DNA of 11,719 bases from Bacteroidota bacterium (GTDB lineage Bacteria; Bacteroidota; Ignavibacteria; UBA10030; BY39). Shown piece by piece: positions 1-6,950 of this stretch (position 1 is its first letter; every line of letters starts with the position of its first letter). Under the pieces are notes generated by a model. The model was given only the letters and a program-made list of their open reading frames with translations, made no database searches and was not told the DNA's origin. Where the stretch lies: NCBI GenBank assembly GCA_018830765.1, contig JAHJRJ010000122.1, forward strand, positions 1 to 11,719, written 5' to 3'. The translations under genes were made by a program, and so were the position numbers.

Positions 1-1770
1 GATTACGGAAATTGTTTTGGAGTGCCTACAGTTGCTGGCGAAGTATATTTCGAAGATTGTTATACCGAAAATCCGATTGTGAATGCAATGGCTGTCGGTA
101 TAGTCAAACATGACCAAATTACAAAAGCGAGTGCAAAAGGGGAGGGGAACATGGTGATGATTGTTGGTTCATCGACCGGAAGAGACGGAATACACGGTGC
201 TACCTTTGCATCGATGGAATTGTCAGAAGATTCTGAAGAAAAAAGACCTAACGTTCAAGTAGGCGATCCATTCACAGAAAAGTTGCTGCTTGAAGCAACA
301 TTAGAAGCAATTAAGACCGGATATGTAGTTGGTATTCAAGATATGGGAGCAGCGGGGATATCTTGTTCAACATCGGAAATGAGCGCACGTGGAAATTCAG
401 GTATAGAAATCAATTTGGATAAAGTCCCAACACGCGAATCTGATATGACGGCTTATGAATTGATGCTTTCTGAATCGCAAGAAAGAATGCTCGTAGTTGT
501 AAGAGCAGGTCATGAAGAAGAAATACAAACAATTTTTGAAAAATGGGATCTTCACGGTGAGATTATTGGAAAAGTAACAAATAACCCGATTCTAAACATT
601 TCTAAAGATGGTCGAAAAGTAGCTGAAATTCCCGCTGAGAGCCTCGTATTAGGCGGCGGGGCTCCTGTATATCACCGTGACAGTAAAAAGCCGCTGTATG
701 TTGAAAAATTAAGAAAATTCGATATGAATTCAGTACCTGAACCGGTGGATTATAATGATTGCTTACAATTATTATTAAAAAGCCCAAATATTGCGTCAAA
801 AAAGTGGGTTTATCAACAGTATGATACAATGGTTCGAACAAATACAGTTACAGATGGTATTTCTGATGCTGCGATTGTCCGTGTAAAGGGAACAAAGAAA
901 GCCTTAGCTATTAAAACCGATGGGAATTCCCGGTTCGTTTATCTAAATCCAAAACGAGGCGCAGAAATAGCTGTAGCTGAATCAGCTCGTAACGTTATTT
1001 GTTGCGGAGCTAAACCACTTGCTATAACAAATTGCTTGAATTTTGGAAATCCATACAATCCCGAAGTATATTGGCAATTTAAAGAAGTAATCGAAGGAAT
1101 CGGAAACGCTTGTAGGATATTGGAAACTCCTGTTACCGGCGGTAATGTGAGCTTTTATAATGAAAGCCAAAATTTTACAGTGTATCCAACACCTGTAATC
1201 GGTATGTTAGGATTGATTGAGGATATCAATAAAGTTATCAGTATGGATTTCAAGTCACCTGGTGACATAATAATTTTATTAGGTAAAAACCGTGGTGATG
1301 TGAGCGGTTCTGAGTATTTACAGACAATTCATAAAAAAGTTGTGGGTGATGCTCCGTATTTAGATTTAAACTATGAGAAACGGTTACACAAAACAATTTT
1401 AGAAGCTAACGATATAGGTTTAATAAAATCTGTCCACGATGTTAGTGACGGTGGTTTGGCAGTATCGTTAGCTGAATCTTGTATTGCCTCAGGATTTGGC
1501 GCTGTTATTACTGTAGGGGTTGAGAATCGGTTAGATTGGACGTTATATGGGGAGGAACAATCACGTGTATTAGTAACGATTAATGAAAGAAACAAAAACC
1601 AATTAATTCGAATCATTCAGAAGAATCAGATTGACTTTGAAATACTTGGATATGTAGCCAAAGACATATTAACAATAAATGATCAGATAAATATTTCTAC
1701 GATTGAAATGAAAGAAATTTATTTCAATGAGTTAGAGAGATTAATCGAAGGGGGGAGGGTTGAAATGTAA
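1..1770 (+). CDS. purL: Phosphoribosylformylglycinamidine synthase subunit II (5' partial)
   Basis: PurL makes formylglycinamidine ribonucleotide from FGAR, ATP and glutamine-derived ammonia in de novo purine synthesis. The open frame runs from base 1, so the true start lies outside the window. The GTG at 22 is internal, because residues before it (DYGNCFG) already match the family. About 589 residues are visible, and small-type PurL proteins are about 740, so roughly 150 are missing. Family motifs in order: GVPTVAGEVYF, GSSTGRDGIHGATF, DMGAAGISCSTSEM, the metal/ATP-associated TNCLNFGNP, TPVTGGNVSFYNE, HDVSDGGLAVSLAE and GEEQSRVLV near the C-terminus. The visible length and family imply the small form that works with separate PurQ and PurS; neither is in this window. 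It stops at TAA 1768-1770 and converges on the lipid kinase gene. Identification is firm. Confidence 0.96.
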   Translation, partial: DYGNCFGVPTVAGEVYFEDCYTENPIVNAMAVGIVKHDQITKASAKGEGNMVMIVGSSTGRDGIHGATFASMELSEDSEEKRPNVQVGDPFTEKLLLEATLEAIKTGYVVGIQDMGAAGISCSTSEMSARGNSGIEINLDKVPTRESDMTAYELMLSESQERMLVVVRAGHEEEIQTIFEKWDLHGEIIGKVTNNPILNISKDGRKVAEIPAESLVLGGGAPVYHRDSKKPLYVEKLRKFDMNSVPEPVDYNDCLQLLLKSPNIASKKWVYQQYDTMVRTNTVTDGISDAAIVRVKGTKKALAIKTDGNSRFVYLNPKRGAEIAVAESARNVICCGAKPLAITNCLNFGNPYNPEVYWQFKEVIEGIGNACRILETPVTGGNVSFYNESQNFTVYPTPVIGMLGLIEDINKVISMDFKSPGDIIILLGKNRGDVSGSEYLQTIHKKVVGDAPYLDLNYEKRLHKTILEANDIGLIKSVHDVSDGGLAVSLAESCIASGFGAVITVGVENRLDWTLYGEEQSRVLVTINERNKNQLIRIIQKNQIDFEILGYVAKDILTINDQINISTIEMKEIYFNELERLIEGGRVEM

Positions 1771-1773
1771 AAG

Positions 1774-1798
1774 ATTTTAATATTCTGCATATTAAAAT
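1774..1798. terminator. AT-only inverted repeat between convergent genes, possible terminator
   Basis: A perfect 10-base inverted repeat (ATTTTAATAT at 1774-1783, ATATTAAAAT at 1789-1798) with loop TCTGC begins three bases after the purL stop. On the minus strand it is followed by CTTTTA, so it could end transcripts from the lipid kinase operon, and it may also protect the purL 3' end. The stem has no G-C pairs, so it is weak for a classical intrinsic terminator. A second small AT hairpin (arms at 1841-1846 and 1851-1856, loop TTAT) lies between it and the kinase stop. The position between converging genes is the main support. Confidence 0.4.
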
Positions 1799-1862
1799 AT
1801 TTCACGAATCATTAACTTTACATAATATTGATTATTAGTAATATACTTATGTATATACAAAA

Positions 1863-2789
1863 TCATCCAATAATTACCTGTAAGGCATTCGGAATCATAG
1901 AAATTTCTACGTTATTCACTAATTTCCCGACTATTTCCCCATCTGCGTGGACATAAAATTTATCGTTCGAGTCCACAACAATATCATTCGCCTGTGTGAA
2001 ATGCACTTTCTTGTATTTTCCGTGCAATCCTTTCAGGACACTCGGAAATATTTTGATTATTTCTAATAAATTTAAATGATCCACGTAACATACATCAAAT
2101 TTATTGTCGTCTAAACGAGCATTCGGGGTCAAATAAAACCCGCCACCCGCACTTATTCCGTTGCCAATTGCTATAAGAAAATAACGGCTTTTGGATTTTA
2201 ACTCATCAATTTTAATTTTAAAATCAGGAGTCCTGTATTTTAGTAATGCCTTAATTAAAGCTGTAATGTATAAAGGTAATCCACGTAGGAACCGAATTTT
2301 AGAGCTTTCGAATGCAACCGATGCATCAAAGCCAATACCGATACCATTAACAAAATATCGTTCTTCTGATAAATTTAATTGATTATTTAAATATTTATTT
2401 GTTTTTACTTTACCTATATCAATCGTTTTCTTTTCATGCCTTAAAATAATATCGATTGCTTCATGTATTCTTTTTGGCATTCTGATGGCTTTGGCAAAGT
2501 CGTTGCCAGAGCCCAACGGCAAAATACCCATTATCGCTTTCCCATCTACTAAACCGTTCATAACCTCGTTTATAGTTCCATCCCCGCCTACGGCAACTAC
2601 TACATCGTGTTCATTACATGTTGCTCTTGCCAATTCTGTAGCATGTTTTGGAGCATTAGTAATCGAAATATGATGATTAACTCTTAAATCCCTTAATATA
2701 TTCCGTATTTTTTTTATCGCGAGGTACGCTCGTCCACGACCAGCAACCGGATTTAAAATGAAATGATATTTTTTTGAATTTTTTAACAG
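1863..2789 (-). CDS. Diacylglycerol/lipid kinase family protein (YegS/DagK/BmrU-like), start codon uncertain
   Basis: Members phosphorylate diacylglycerol or related lipids with ATP at the inner membrane, recycling lipids for phospholipid synthesis. Visible family signatures, numbered from a putative CTG start at 2789 (308 aa), are the N-terminal NPVAGRGRA (13-21), the nucleotide-binding GGDGT (68-72), GSGNDFA (93-99) and a C-terminal strand region containing HADGE. No ATG, GTG or TTG lies in frame between the dapF stop (2802-2804) and TTG 2633. Starting at that TTG would give 256 aa and remove the NPVAGRGRA strand-loop, which is clearly encoded and needed by the family. The usual length is about 290-310 aa. 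CTG 2789 is therefore my best guess; ATA 2799-2801, ATT 2757-2759 or readthrough of the dapF TAG are alternatives. It is last in the six-gene minus operon. Family is firm; lipid substrate and start are not. Confidence 0.88.
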   Translation of the reverse strand: MLKNSKKYHFILNPVAGRGRAYLAIKKIRNILRDLRVNHHISITNAPKHATELARATCNEHDVVVAVGGDGTINEVMNGLVDGKAIMGILPLGSGNDFAKAIRMPKRIHEAIDIILRHEKKTIDIGKVKTNKYLNNQLNLSEERYFVNGIGIGFDASVAFESSKIRFLRGLPLYITALIKALLKYRTPDFKIKIDELKSKSRYFLIAIGNGISAGGGFYLTPNARLDDNKFDVCYVDHLNLLEIIKIFPSVLKGLHGKYKKVHFTQANDIVVDSNDKFYVHADGEIVGKLVNNVEISMIPNALQVIIG

Positions 2790-2801
2790 TTTTAGTGATA
2801 T

Positions 2802-3677
2802 CTAAACGATTCGTTTTAATGGTAAGGAATAATTGAATTTTCCAGTAAAAACAACCCTTGCTGGTCCTTCCAAAATTACATCAGTTATAACATTACTTTC
2901 CCTTTTAAAATAAACAAGTAACTTACTTTTACTTCGAGTAAATACTTCAACTGGCGACTGCCAATCGAACTTCAATGCTGACAGTATTGCGCTTGCTACT
3001 GAACCAGTTCCACACGCCAGTGTCTCGTCTTCAACACCTCTTTCATAAGTACGGATAGATATTTTTCTATTTAAAGATGTTTCAATAAAATTAACGTTCG
3101 TACCTTCGGGAGCATAACTTGGATGATATCTAACATATTTACCTATAGGTAATATTTCCATAGAATCAAGTTTATTATACAAGGAACCAGGTAAATCGGT
3201 TAAGAAAAATACGGTATGTGGTGCACCAGTATTGATGTAATCTGTTGTTAATTCATAATCTTGGTAGAAAATTTTGATATTTCGTTTAAGATCGATGGGA
3301 TTCTTCATCCATAACCGTATATTTTGACCAGCACGTTCGGCTTTGTATATATTATCCAACGCTTCGAATTGTAAAGAATTTTTCGTTTGATTCCCTAACA
3401 AACCAAAATGAGCAACGCAACGTCCACCGTTTCCGCACATCCCCCCTTCTGAACCATCTGAATTAATGTAACGCATCTTGAAATCTGCTTTTTTACTATT
3501 TTCAAGTACGATAAGCCCATCTGCTCCAATGCCATTGTGCCGATGACACACAGCCTGGGCAAATTCAGTGAGTGGAAATTTATATAATCCTGCTCGATTA
3601 TCGATCAAAACAAAGTCGTTACCAGCGCCCTCAATCTTTGTAAATTCAATCTCTATTTTATCGGTCGATTGCGGCAT
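2802..3677 (-). CDS. dapF: Diaminopimelate epimerase
   Basis: DapF interconverts LL- and meso-diaminopimelate by a cofactor-free two-cysteine mechanism, the step that supplies meso-DAP for peptidoglycan and for lysine. Both catalytic cysteines are present: Cys81 in GGMCGNGGRCVAHFG and Cys222 in DETLACGTGS. The substrate-binding GAGNDF (17-22), EGTNVNF (191-197) and ERGVEDE (212-218) motifs are also there. Length 291 aa is slightly above the common 270-280, the extra being a short N-terminal lead (MPQSTDKIE) and about 10 residues after the usual VVFTGKF end. ATG 3675-3677 lies five bases after the apt stop; no Shine-Dalgarno sequence is seen. The TAG at 2802-2804 is in the same frame as the following lipid kinase, and that frame stays open afterwards. 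Identification is firm. Confidence 0.96.
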   Translation of the reverse strand: MPQSTDKIEIEFTKIEGAGNDFVLIDNRAGLYKFPLTEFAQAVCHRHNGIGADGLIVLENSKKADFKMRYINSDGSEGGMCGNGGRCVAHFGLLGNQTKNSLQFEALDNIYKAERAGQNIRLWMKNPIDLKRNIKIFYQDYELTTDYINTGAPHTVFFLTDLPGSLYNKLDSMEILPIGKYVRYHPSYAPEGTNVNFIETSLNRKISIRTYERGVEDETLACGTGSVASAILSALKFDWQSPVEVFTRSKSKLLVYFKRESNVITDVILEGPARVVFTGKFNYSLPLKRIV

Positions 3678-3682
3678 CTTAT

Positions 3683-4213
3683 CTATTCTTTATCATAAGT
3701 GATCAACGAATGGATCTCATAATTGTTAAGTAATTTCCGGCCGTTTAAGAATGCCAATTCAATTAAGAACGAAACACCGATTATATTTCCCCCTAAACTC
3801 TCAACAAGTTTACACGCAGCGTTTATCGTTCCACCGGTTGCTAAAAGGTCGTCGTGTATTAATATTCTTTCACCGTTATTTATAGAATCTTTGTGAATCT
3901 CGACGGCATCGGTGCCATATTCGAGTTTGTATTCTTCGCGTAATGTTTCTGCGGGTAACTTTCCCGGCTTGCGTATGGGAACAAAGCCAGCATTCAACCT
4001 GTAAGCTAAAGCAGCGCCGAGTATGTAGCCGCGAGATTCGATTCCCACTACTTTTTGGATTTTTTTATCTTTATACTTTTCGATGAATAAATCAACGGCT
4101 GCTCGGAATGCTTGCGCGTCTTTGAGTAAAGTTGTAATATCCCTGAACACAATTCCCTTCTTCGGAAAGTCCGGAACGTTCCTAACTTTTTCTTTCAAGA
4201 GATTATTCACCAT
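3683..4213 (-). CDS. apt: Adenine phosphoribosyltransferase
   Basis: Apt converts adenine and PRPP to AMP plus pyrophosphate, recovering adenine in the cytoplasm. The 176-aa protein has the usual Apt length (about 170-180). It begins with the characteristic VPDFPKKGIVFRDITTLL (13-30), followed by GIESRGYILGAALA (57-70), the flexible-loop region RKPGKLPAET (81-90) and the PRPP-binding ERILIHDDLLATGGT (115-129). The start ATG 4211-4213 overlaps the crotonase stop by seven bases (ATGGTGA), which suggests translational coupling. An AAGGA sequence sits about nine bases upstream, one of the few Shine-Dalgarno-like sites in the window. It complements the nucleoside salvage genes on the other side of the divergent promoter. 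Identification is firm. Confidence 0.96.
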   Translation of the reverse strand: MVNNLLKEKVRNVPDFPKKGIVFRDITTLLKDAQAFRAAVDLFIEKYKDKKIQKVVGIESRGYILGAALAYRLNAGFVPIRKPGKLPAETLREEYKLEYGTDAVEIHKDSINNGERILIHDDLLATGGTINAACKLVESLGGNIIGVSFLIELAFLNGRKLLNNYEIHSLITYDKE

Positions 4214-4989
4214 TTTATTTTTTCCTTGTTTAAGAATGAATTAATTCCTTTTTTACAATCGGGTGTCAATCGGGTAAAGGCGTTTAGATTTGCGGCGTAC
4301 TCTAAAGCTTGTTTTGTATCCATACTTCCGAATGTCGTAAACATCTCTTTGCATAATCCCATAGCTGTGCCGCTGTTTATTTCTATCAGCTCATTAACAA
4401 AATTGATCGCATAATTTTCTAAATCATCATGGTTAACCATATTATTAATCAAACCTATAGTTAAAGCTTCTTTTGCTGTGATTATTTTTCCGGTTAAAAC
4501 AAGCTCTCTTGCTTTTCCTTCGCCGATCCGTTTAATAAGATAAATTAGAACGATTGCTGGAATAAAACCTATTTTAACTTCTGGATAACCAAACTTCGCT
4601 TCTTGTTCGGATGCGATTATAAAATCGCAGACTGTAGCTAAGCCGCAACCGCCAGCTAACGCAGGTCCGTTGACCATAGCGACGACGGGTTTACGCAATT
4701 CGTAGATACTTTGATAAAGCCGCAACAATCGCCGTGAATCTTCCTGATTTTCTTCAATCGAGTAACTTGAGATTTGGCGTAGATATTCGAGATCTGCACC
4801 AGAACAGAATGCCTCACCCGCTCCAGATAAAATTACAGCTTTTATATTTTCATTCTTACTGATTTGAATAAAAATATCGGTTAACTCTCTGATTAATTTA
4901 TCATTTAGAGCATTTCTCTTCGCAGGACGATTTAAAGTGACTCTAGCAATATTACCGATAATTGAGAATGATAGTTGAGTAAATTCCAT
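4207..4989 (-). CDS. Enoyl-CoA hydratase/isomerase (crotonase) family protein
   Basis: Crotonases act on acyl-CoA thioesters, stabilising an enolate in an oxyanion hole. The 260-aa length is standard. The CoA-binding/oxyanion region GAGEAFCSGADLEYL is at 56-70 and the second oxyanion segment AGGCGLATVCDF at 112-123. The conserved FGYPEVKIGFIP (133-144) carries Glu137, equivalent to the second catalytic Glu of classical enoyl-CoA hydratase. The first catalytic Glu position (as in CELA of the rat enzyme, Glu144) is Gly116 here. The reaction may therefore not be simple hydration; isomerase, methylglutaconyl-CoA-hydratase-like or other activity is possible, and I do not assign a substrate. ATG 4987-4989 is 11 bases after the rpe stop with no Shine-Dalgarno sequence; the 3' end overlaps apt by seven bases. 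No other fatty-acid or branched-chain degradation gene is nearby. Confidence 0.9.
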   Translation of the reverse strand: MEFTQLSFSIIGNIARVTLNRPAKRNALNDKLIRELTDIFIQISKNENIKAVILSGAGEAFCSGADLEYLRQISSYSIEENQEDSRRLLRLYQSIYELRKPVVAMVNGPALAGGCGLATVCDFIIASEQEAKFGYPEVKIGFIPAIVLIYLIKRIGEGKARELVLTGKIITAKEALTIGLINNMVNHDDLENYAINFVNELIEINSGTAMGLCKEMFTTFGSMDTKQALEYAANLNAFTRLTPDCKKGINSFLNKEKIKW

Positions 4990-5000
4990 GTTGGTAAGAT

Positions 5001-5669
5001 TTATTTATGTGAGTTCGATGCTTTTCGAAGATTACGAACCGCCGATGAAATATTATTTTGACTGAAGATAGAATTACCAGCGACAAGAATATCTGCCCCC
5101 GACTCTACAAACGATTTTGCATTGCGTTCGTTTATACCACCGTCAACTTCTATCACTGCAGACGGGTTAAAATTGTCACGTAAACGAGTGAGTGTTTCTA
5201 CTTTTTCTAACATCGCGCGTATGAATTTTTGTCCACCAAAGCCGGGATTTACCGTCATAACTAAAATAAGGTCGGTAAATTTTATTACTTCTCTTAAAGA
5301 TGAAGCCGGTGTGGATGGATTAAGCGTAACACCCGCTTTTACTCCGTGTGATTTAATCATTTGAATCGTGCGATGAAGATGAGGACAAGTTTCGACGTGA
5401 ACAGTGATAATATCAGATCCGGCTTTAATAAATTCTTCGATATACAACTCCGGTTTTTCTATCATCAAATGTGTATCGAGTGTTAGTTTTGTTATCGAAT
5501 TTATTGCTTGAACTACCATCGGTCCGAAAGTAATATTTGGTACAAAATGGCCATCCATTATATCTAAGTGTAAACCGTCTGCACCGCTTTGTTCCACTAA
5601 CTTAATTTGTTTAGTTAGGTTTGAAAAATCTGCAGAAAGAATTGAAGGAAATATTTTTACTTTTTTCAT
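5001..5669 (-). CDS. rpe: Ribulose-phosphate 3-epimerase
   Basis: Rpe interconverts D-ribulose 5-phosphate and D-xylulose 5-phosphate in the non-oxidative pentose phosphate pathway. The 222-aa TIM barrel has all landmark residues: PSILSADF (8-15), HLDIMDGHFVPNITFGP (34-50) with metal ligands His34 and Asp36, His67 in THLMI, the phosphate-binding NPGFGGQ (141-147), and Asp176 in EVDGGIN as second catalytic acid. The start ATG 5667-5669 shares one base with the TAA of the PASTA gene (TAATG), so translation is probably coupled. Placement next to a PASTA-domain gene recalls the Firmicute order prkC-rsgA-rpe, here without kinase or GTPase. Identification is firm. Confidence 0.97.
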   Translation of the reverse strand: MKKVKIFPSILSADFSNLTKQIKLVEQSGADGLHLDIMDGHFVPNITFGPMVVQAINSITKLTLDTHLMIEKPELYIEEFIKAGSDIITVHVETCPHLHRTIQMIKSHGVKAGVTLNPSTPASSLREVIKFTDLILVMTVNPGFGGQKFIRAMLEKVETLTRLRDNFNPSAVIEVDGGINERNAKSFVESGADILVAGNSIFSQNNISSAVRNLRKASNSHK

Positions 5670-6442
5670 TAATATTCTCTTGGTTCGTTTTTTTGTTCTC
5701 CGCCCTTTACGATAAATAAATTGATTCCATCACCGTAACTAATTAACTCGCCGCTTCTCGGAAATTGATCCAATATAGTATTTGGTAATAGTGATTGGGA
5801 AGATTGATAAATGATCTGACCAACTTTTAATCCGTTAAGAGCTAAAATCTTTTCTGCTTCTAGGAATGGCTTTCCCGTCACGTCGGGTACGGCAACTTTG
5901 TCATCTATTTTCCCTTGACTGACGACAACAGTTATCTTTGAGTTTTTCTTTACCTGCATTCCTGCCGGAAGCGATTGATCCATTATCGTGTTTTCAGGTA
6001 ACTCATCTGATGGTGCATATTCAACTGAAGCTAAAACTAAACCGGTTCGTTCGATTGCAAATTTTGCGTCTCTTTCCGACCTTCCTTTTAAATTCGGTAC
6101 CACCACCTGTTGTTCTCCACCGCTTACTGTGAGATATATGCGCCTTCCCGGTTTAACTATTGCACCTTCAATTGGATTTTGGATCACGACAGTTCCTGCA
6201 GGATACTTTGTATCTATTCTGGTTCCGCCATCGCGCGATTCTAAATTTAATGAGTCCAGCATACGTGTTGCTTGATCCAAAGTCAAACCGACTAAAGAAG
6301 GTACTTTTACAACGCCGCTCTTGTTTACAATCCAAGGCATCAGCATATTGTTGCAAACGAAAAATAAGACGAATATCAGTGCAATTATATACGCCTTCTT
6401 CGCAGTATTCGATTTTAAAATCGAGATAATTTTATTACTCAT
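5669..6442 (-). CDS. Stand-alone PASTA-domain membrane protein
   Basis: A 257-aa protein with a short basic cytoplasmic N-terminus, one transmembrane helix (about 17-38: AYIIALIFVLFFV then NNMLMPWIV) and three tandem PASTA repeats at about 44-109, 111-178 and 182-248. Each repeat starts with a VPxL/VPxV-G motif (VPSLVG, VPNLKG, VPDVTG) and has the P-G plus strand ending (IYLTVSGG, ITVVVSQG, INLFIVKGG). Topology predicts an extracytoplasmic repeat region. In other bacteria PASTA repeats sit on Ser/Thr kinases or penicillin-binding proteins and sense or position at peptidoglycan; here neither catalytic domain is present. It is the first gene of the minus operon, with dapF three genes on, consistent with an envelope role, but its function is inference. 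ATG 6440-6442 is the clear start, preceded by A/T only. Confidence 0.9.
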   Translation of the reverse strand: MSNKIISILKSNTAKKAYIIALIFVLFFVCNNMLMPWIVNKSGVVKVPSLVGLTLDQATRMLDSLNLESRDGGTRIDTKYPAGTVVIQNPIEGAIVKPGRRIYLTVSGGEQQVVVPNLKGRSERDAKFAIERTGLVLASVEYAPSDELPENTIMDQSLPAGMQVKKNSKITVVVSQGKIDDKVAVPDVTGKPFLEAEKILALNGLKVGQIIYQSSQSLLPNTILDQFPRSGELISYGDGINLFIVKGGEQKNEPREY

Positions 6443-6466
6443 ATTAAATTTTATTAATTCTTAAAA

Positions 6467-6495
6467 AATATAGGAAATACTTTTTTTAATAACAA
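6467..6495 (-). promoter_or_regulatory. Candidate promoter of the PASTA-rpe-crotonase-apt-dapF-kinase operon
   Basis: On the minus strand TTGTTA (6490-6495) is followed after exactly 17 bases by TATATT (6467-6472), placing transcription start about 18 bases before the PASTA ATG. Read as an FCB-type promoter, TTTG (6493-6496) with TATATTTT about 20 bases on also approximates the Bacteroides TTTG/TAnnTTTG pattern. The region is so AT-rich that chance matches are likely, so this rests mainly on position. Confidence 0.35.
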
Positions 6496-6505
6496 ATTAA
6501 ATATC

Positions 6506-6534
6506 TTGATATTATATATATTTTTATATATATT
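6506..6534 (+). promoter_or_regulatory. Candidate promoter of the cdd-tdk-nupC-punA-bshC run
   Basis: TTGATA (6506-6511) and TATATT (6529-6534) are separated by 17 bases, a near-consensus primary-sigma arrangement, predicting a start near 6541 and a leader of about 15 bases before ATG 6556. It mirrors the minus-strand candidate in the same 113-base divergent gap. If real, it also rules out TTG 6535 as the cdd start, since that codon would overlap the -10 region. AT-rich background makes the match only suggestive. Confidence 0.35.
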
Positions 6535-6555
6535 TTGAAAAATTATTTATTAGAT

Positions 6556-6948
6556 ATGAAGTATAAAGAACTTATTGAAGTTGCCAGAAATGCTAAGAAC
6601 TACTCCTACTCGCCTTACTCGAAATTTAGAGTAGGTGCAGCTGTATTAACTAAAGCCGGAAAGATTTACTCAGGATGTAATATTGAGAATAGTTCCTACT
6701 CTCTCACGATCTGTGCAGAGCGAACGGCACTATTCAAAGCTATCTCCGTCGGAGAAAGAGAGTTTGTAGCTATTGTAATCTCAACGGATGAAAAAGATTT
6801 TATAACACCCTGTGGAGCATGCAGACAAGTGATTAGTGACTTAGCAGGTAACATTGAGATTATTTTAACAAACGGGAGCGGCAAGATAAAGAAATTCCGT
6901 ACTAATGACCTTCTCCCCCATCCATTTACACCCCCAAATTTAGAATAG
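6556..6948 (+). CDS. cdd: Cytidine deaminase
   Basis: Cdd hydrolytically deaminates cytidine and deoxycytidine to uridine and deoxyuridine, using a zinc-bound water. Counting from ATG 6556 the protein is 130 aa, the usual size of the small tetrameric form. Visible motifs are SPYSKFRVGAAV (19-30), the substrate-binding GCNIENSSYSLTICAERTA (40-58) with zinc ligand Cys53 and catalytic Glu55, and PCGACRQV (85-92) with zinc ligands Cys86 and Cys89. The C-terminal LLPHPF matches the usual LLP-x-x-F ending. An in-frame TTG at 6535 would add seven residues (MKNYLLD) but lies in the likely promoter and extends beyond the family start, so ATG 6556 is preferred. tdk starts two bases after its stop. Identification is firm. 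Confidence 0.96.
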   Translation: MKYKELIEVARNAKNYSYSPYSKFRVGAAVLTKAGKIYSGCNIENSSYSLTICAERTALFKAISVGEREFVAIVISTDEKDFITPCGACRQVISDLAGNIEIILTNGSGKIKKFRTNDLLPHPFTPPNLE

Positions 6949-6950
6949 AT

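Noticed and set aside
1749..1770. G-rich AGGGGGGAGGG followed by ATG at the purL end, like a ribosome site and start
   Set aside because: The ATG is followed at once by TAA in frame and is simply the last codon of purL; no reading frame of note starts there in other frames.
1863..2633. Lipid kinase starting at TTG 2633 (256 aa)
   Set aside because: The conserved NPVAGRGRA segment is encoded in the same open frame just upstream, and the shortened protein would be below family length.
5988..6275. Open frames of 60-95 residues on the strand opposite the PASTA gene and other genes
   Set aside because: They are antisense or out-of-frame shadows of confidently identified genes, with no recognisable domain or start signals.
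6535..6555. TTG start for cytidine deaminase, adding seven residues
   Set aside because: It overlaps the candidate -10 region and adds residues beyond the usual family start; ATG 6556 gives a typical 130-residue protein.
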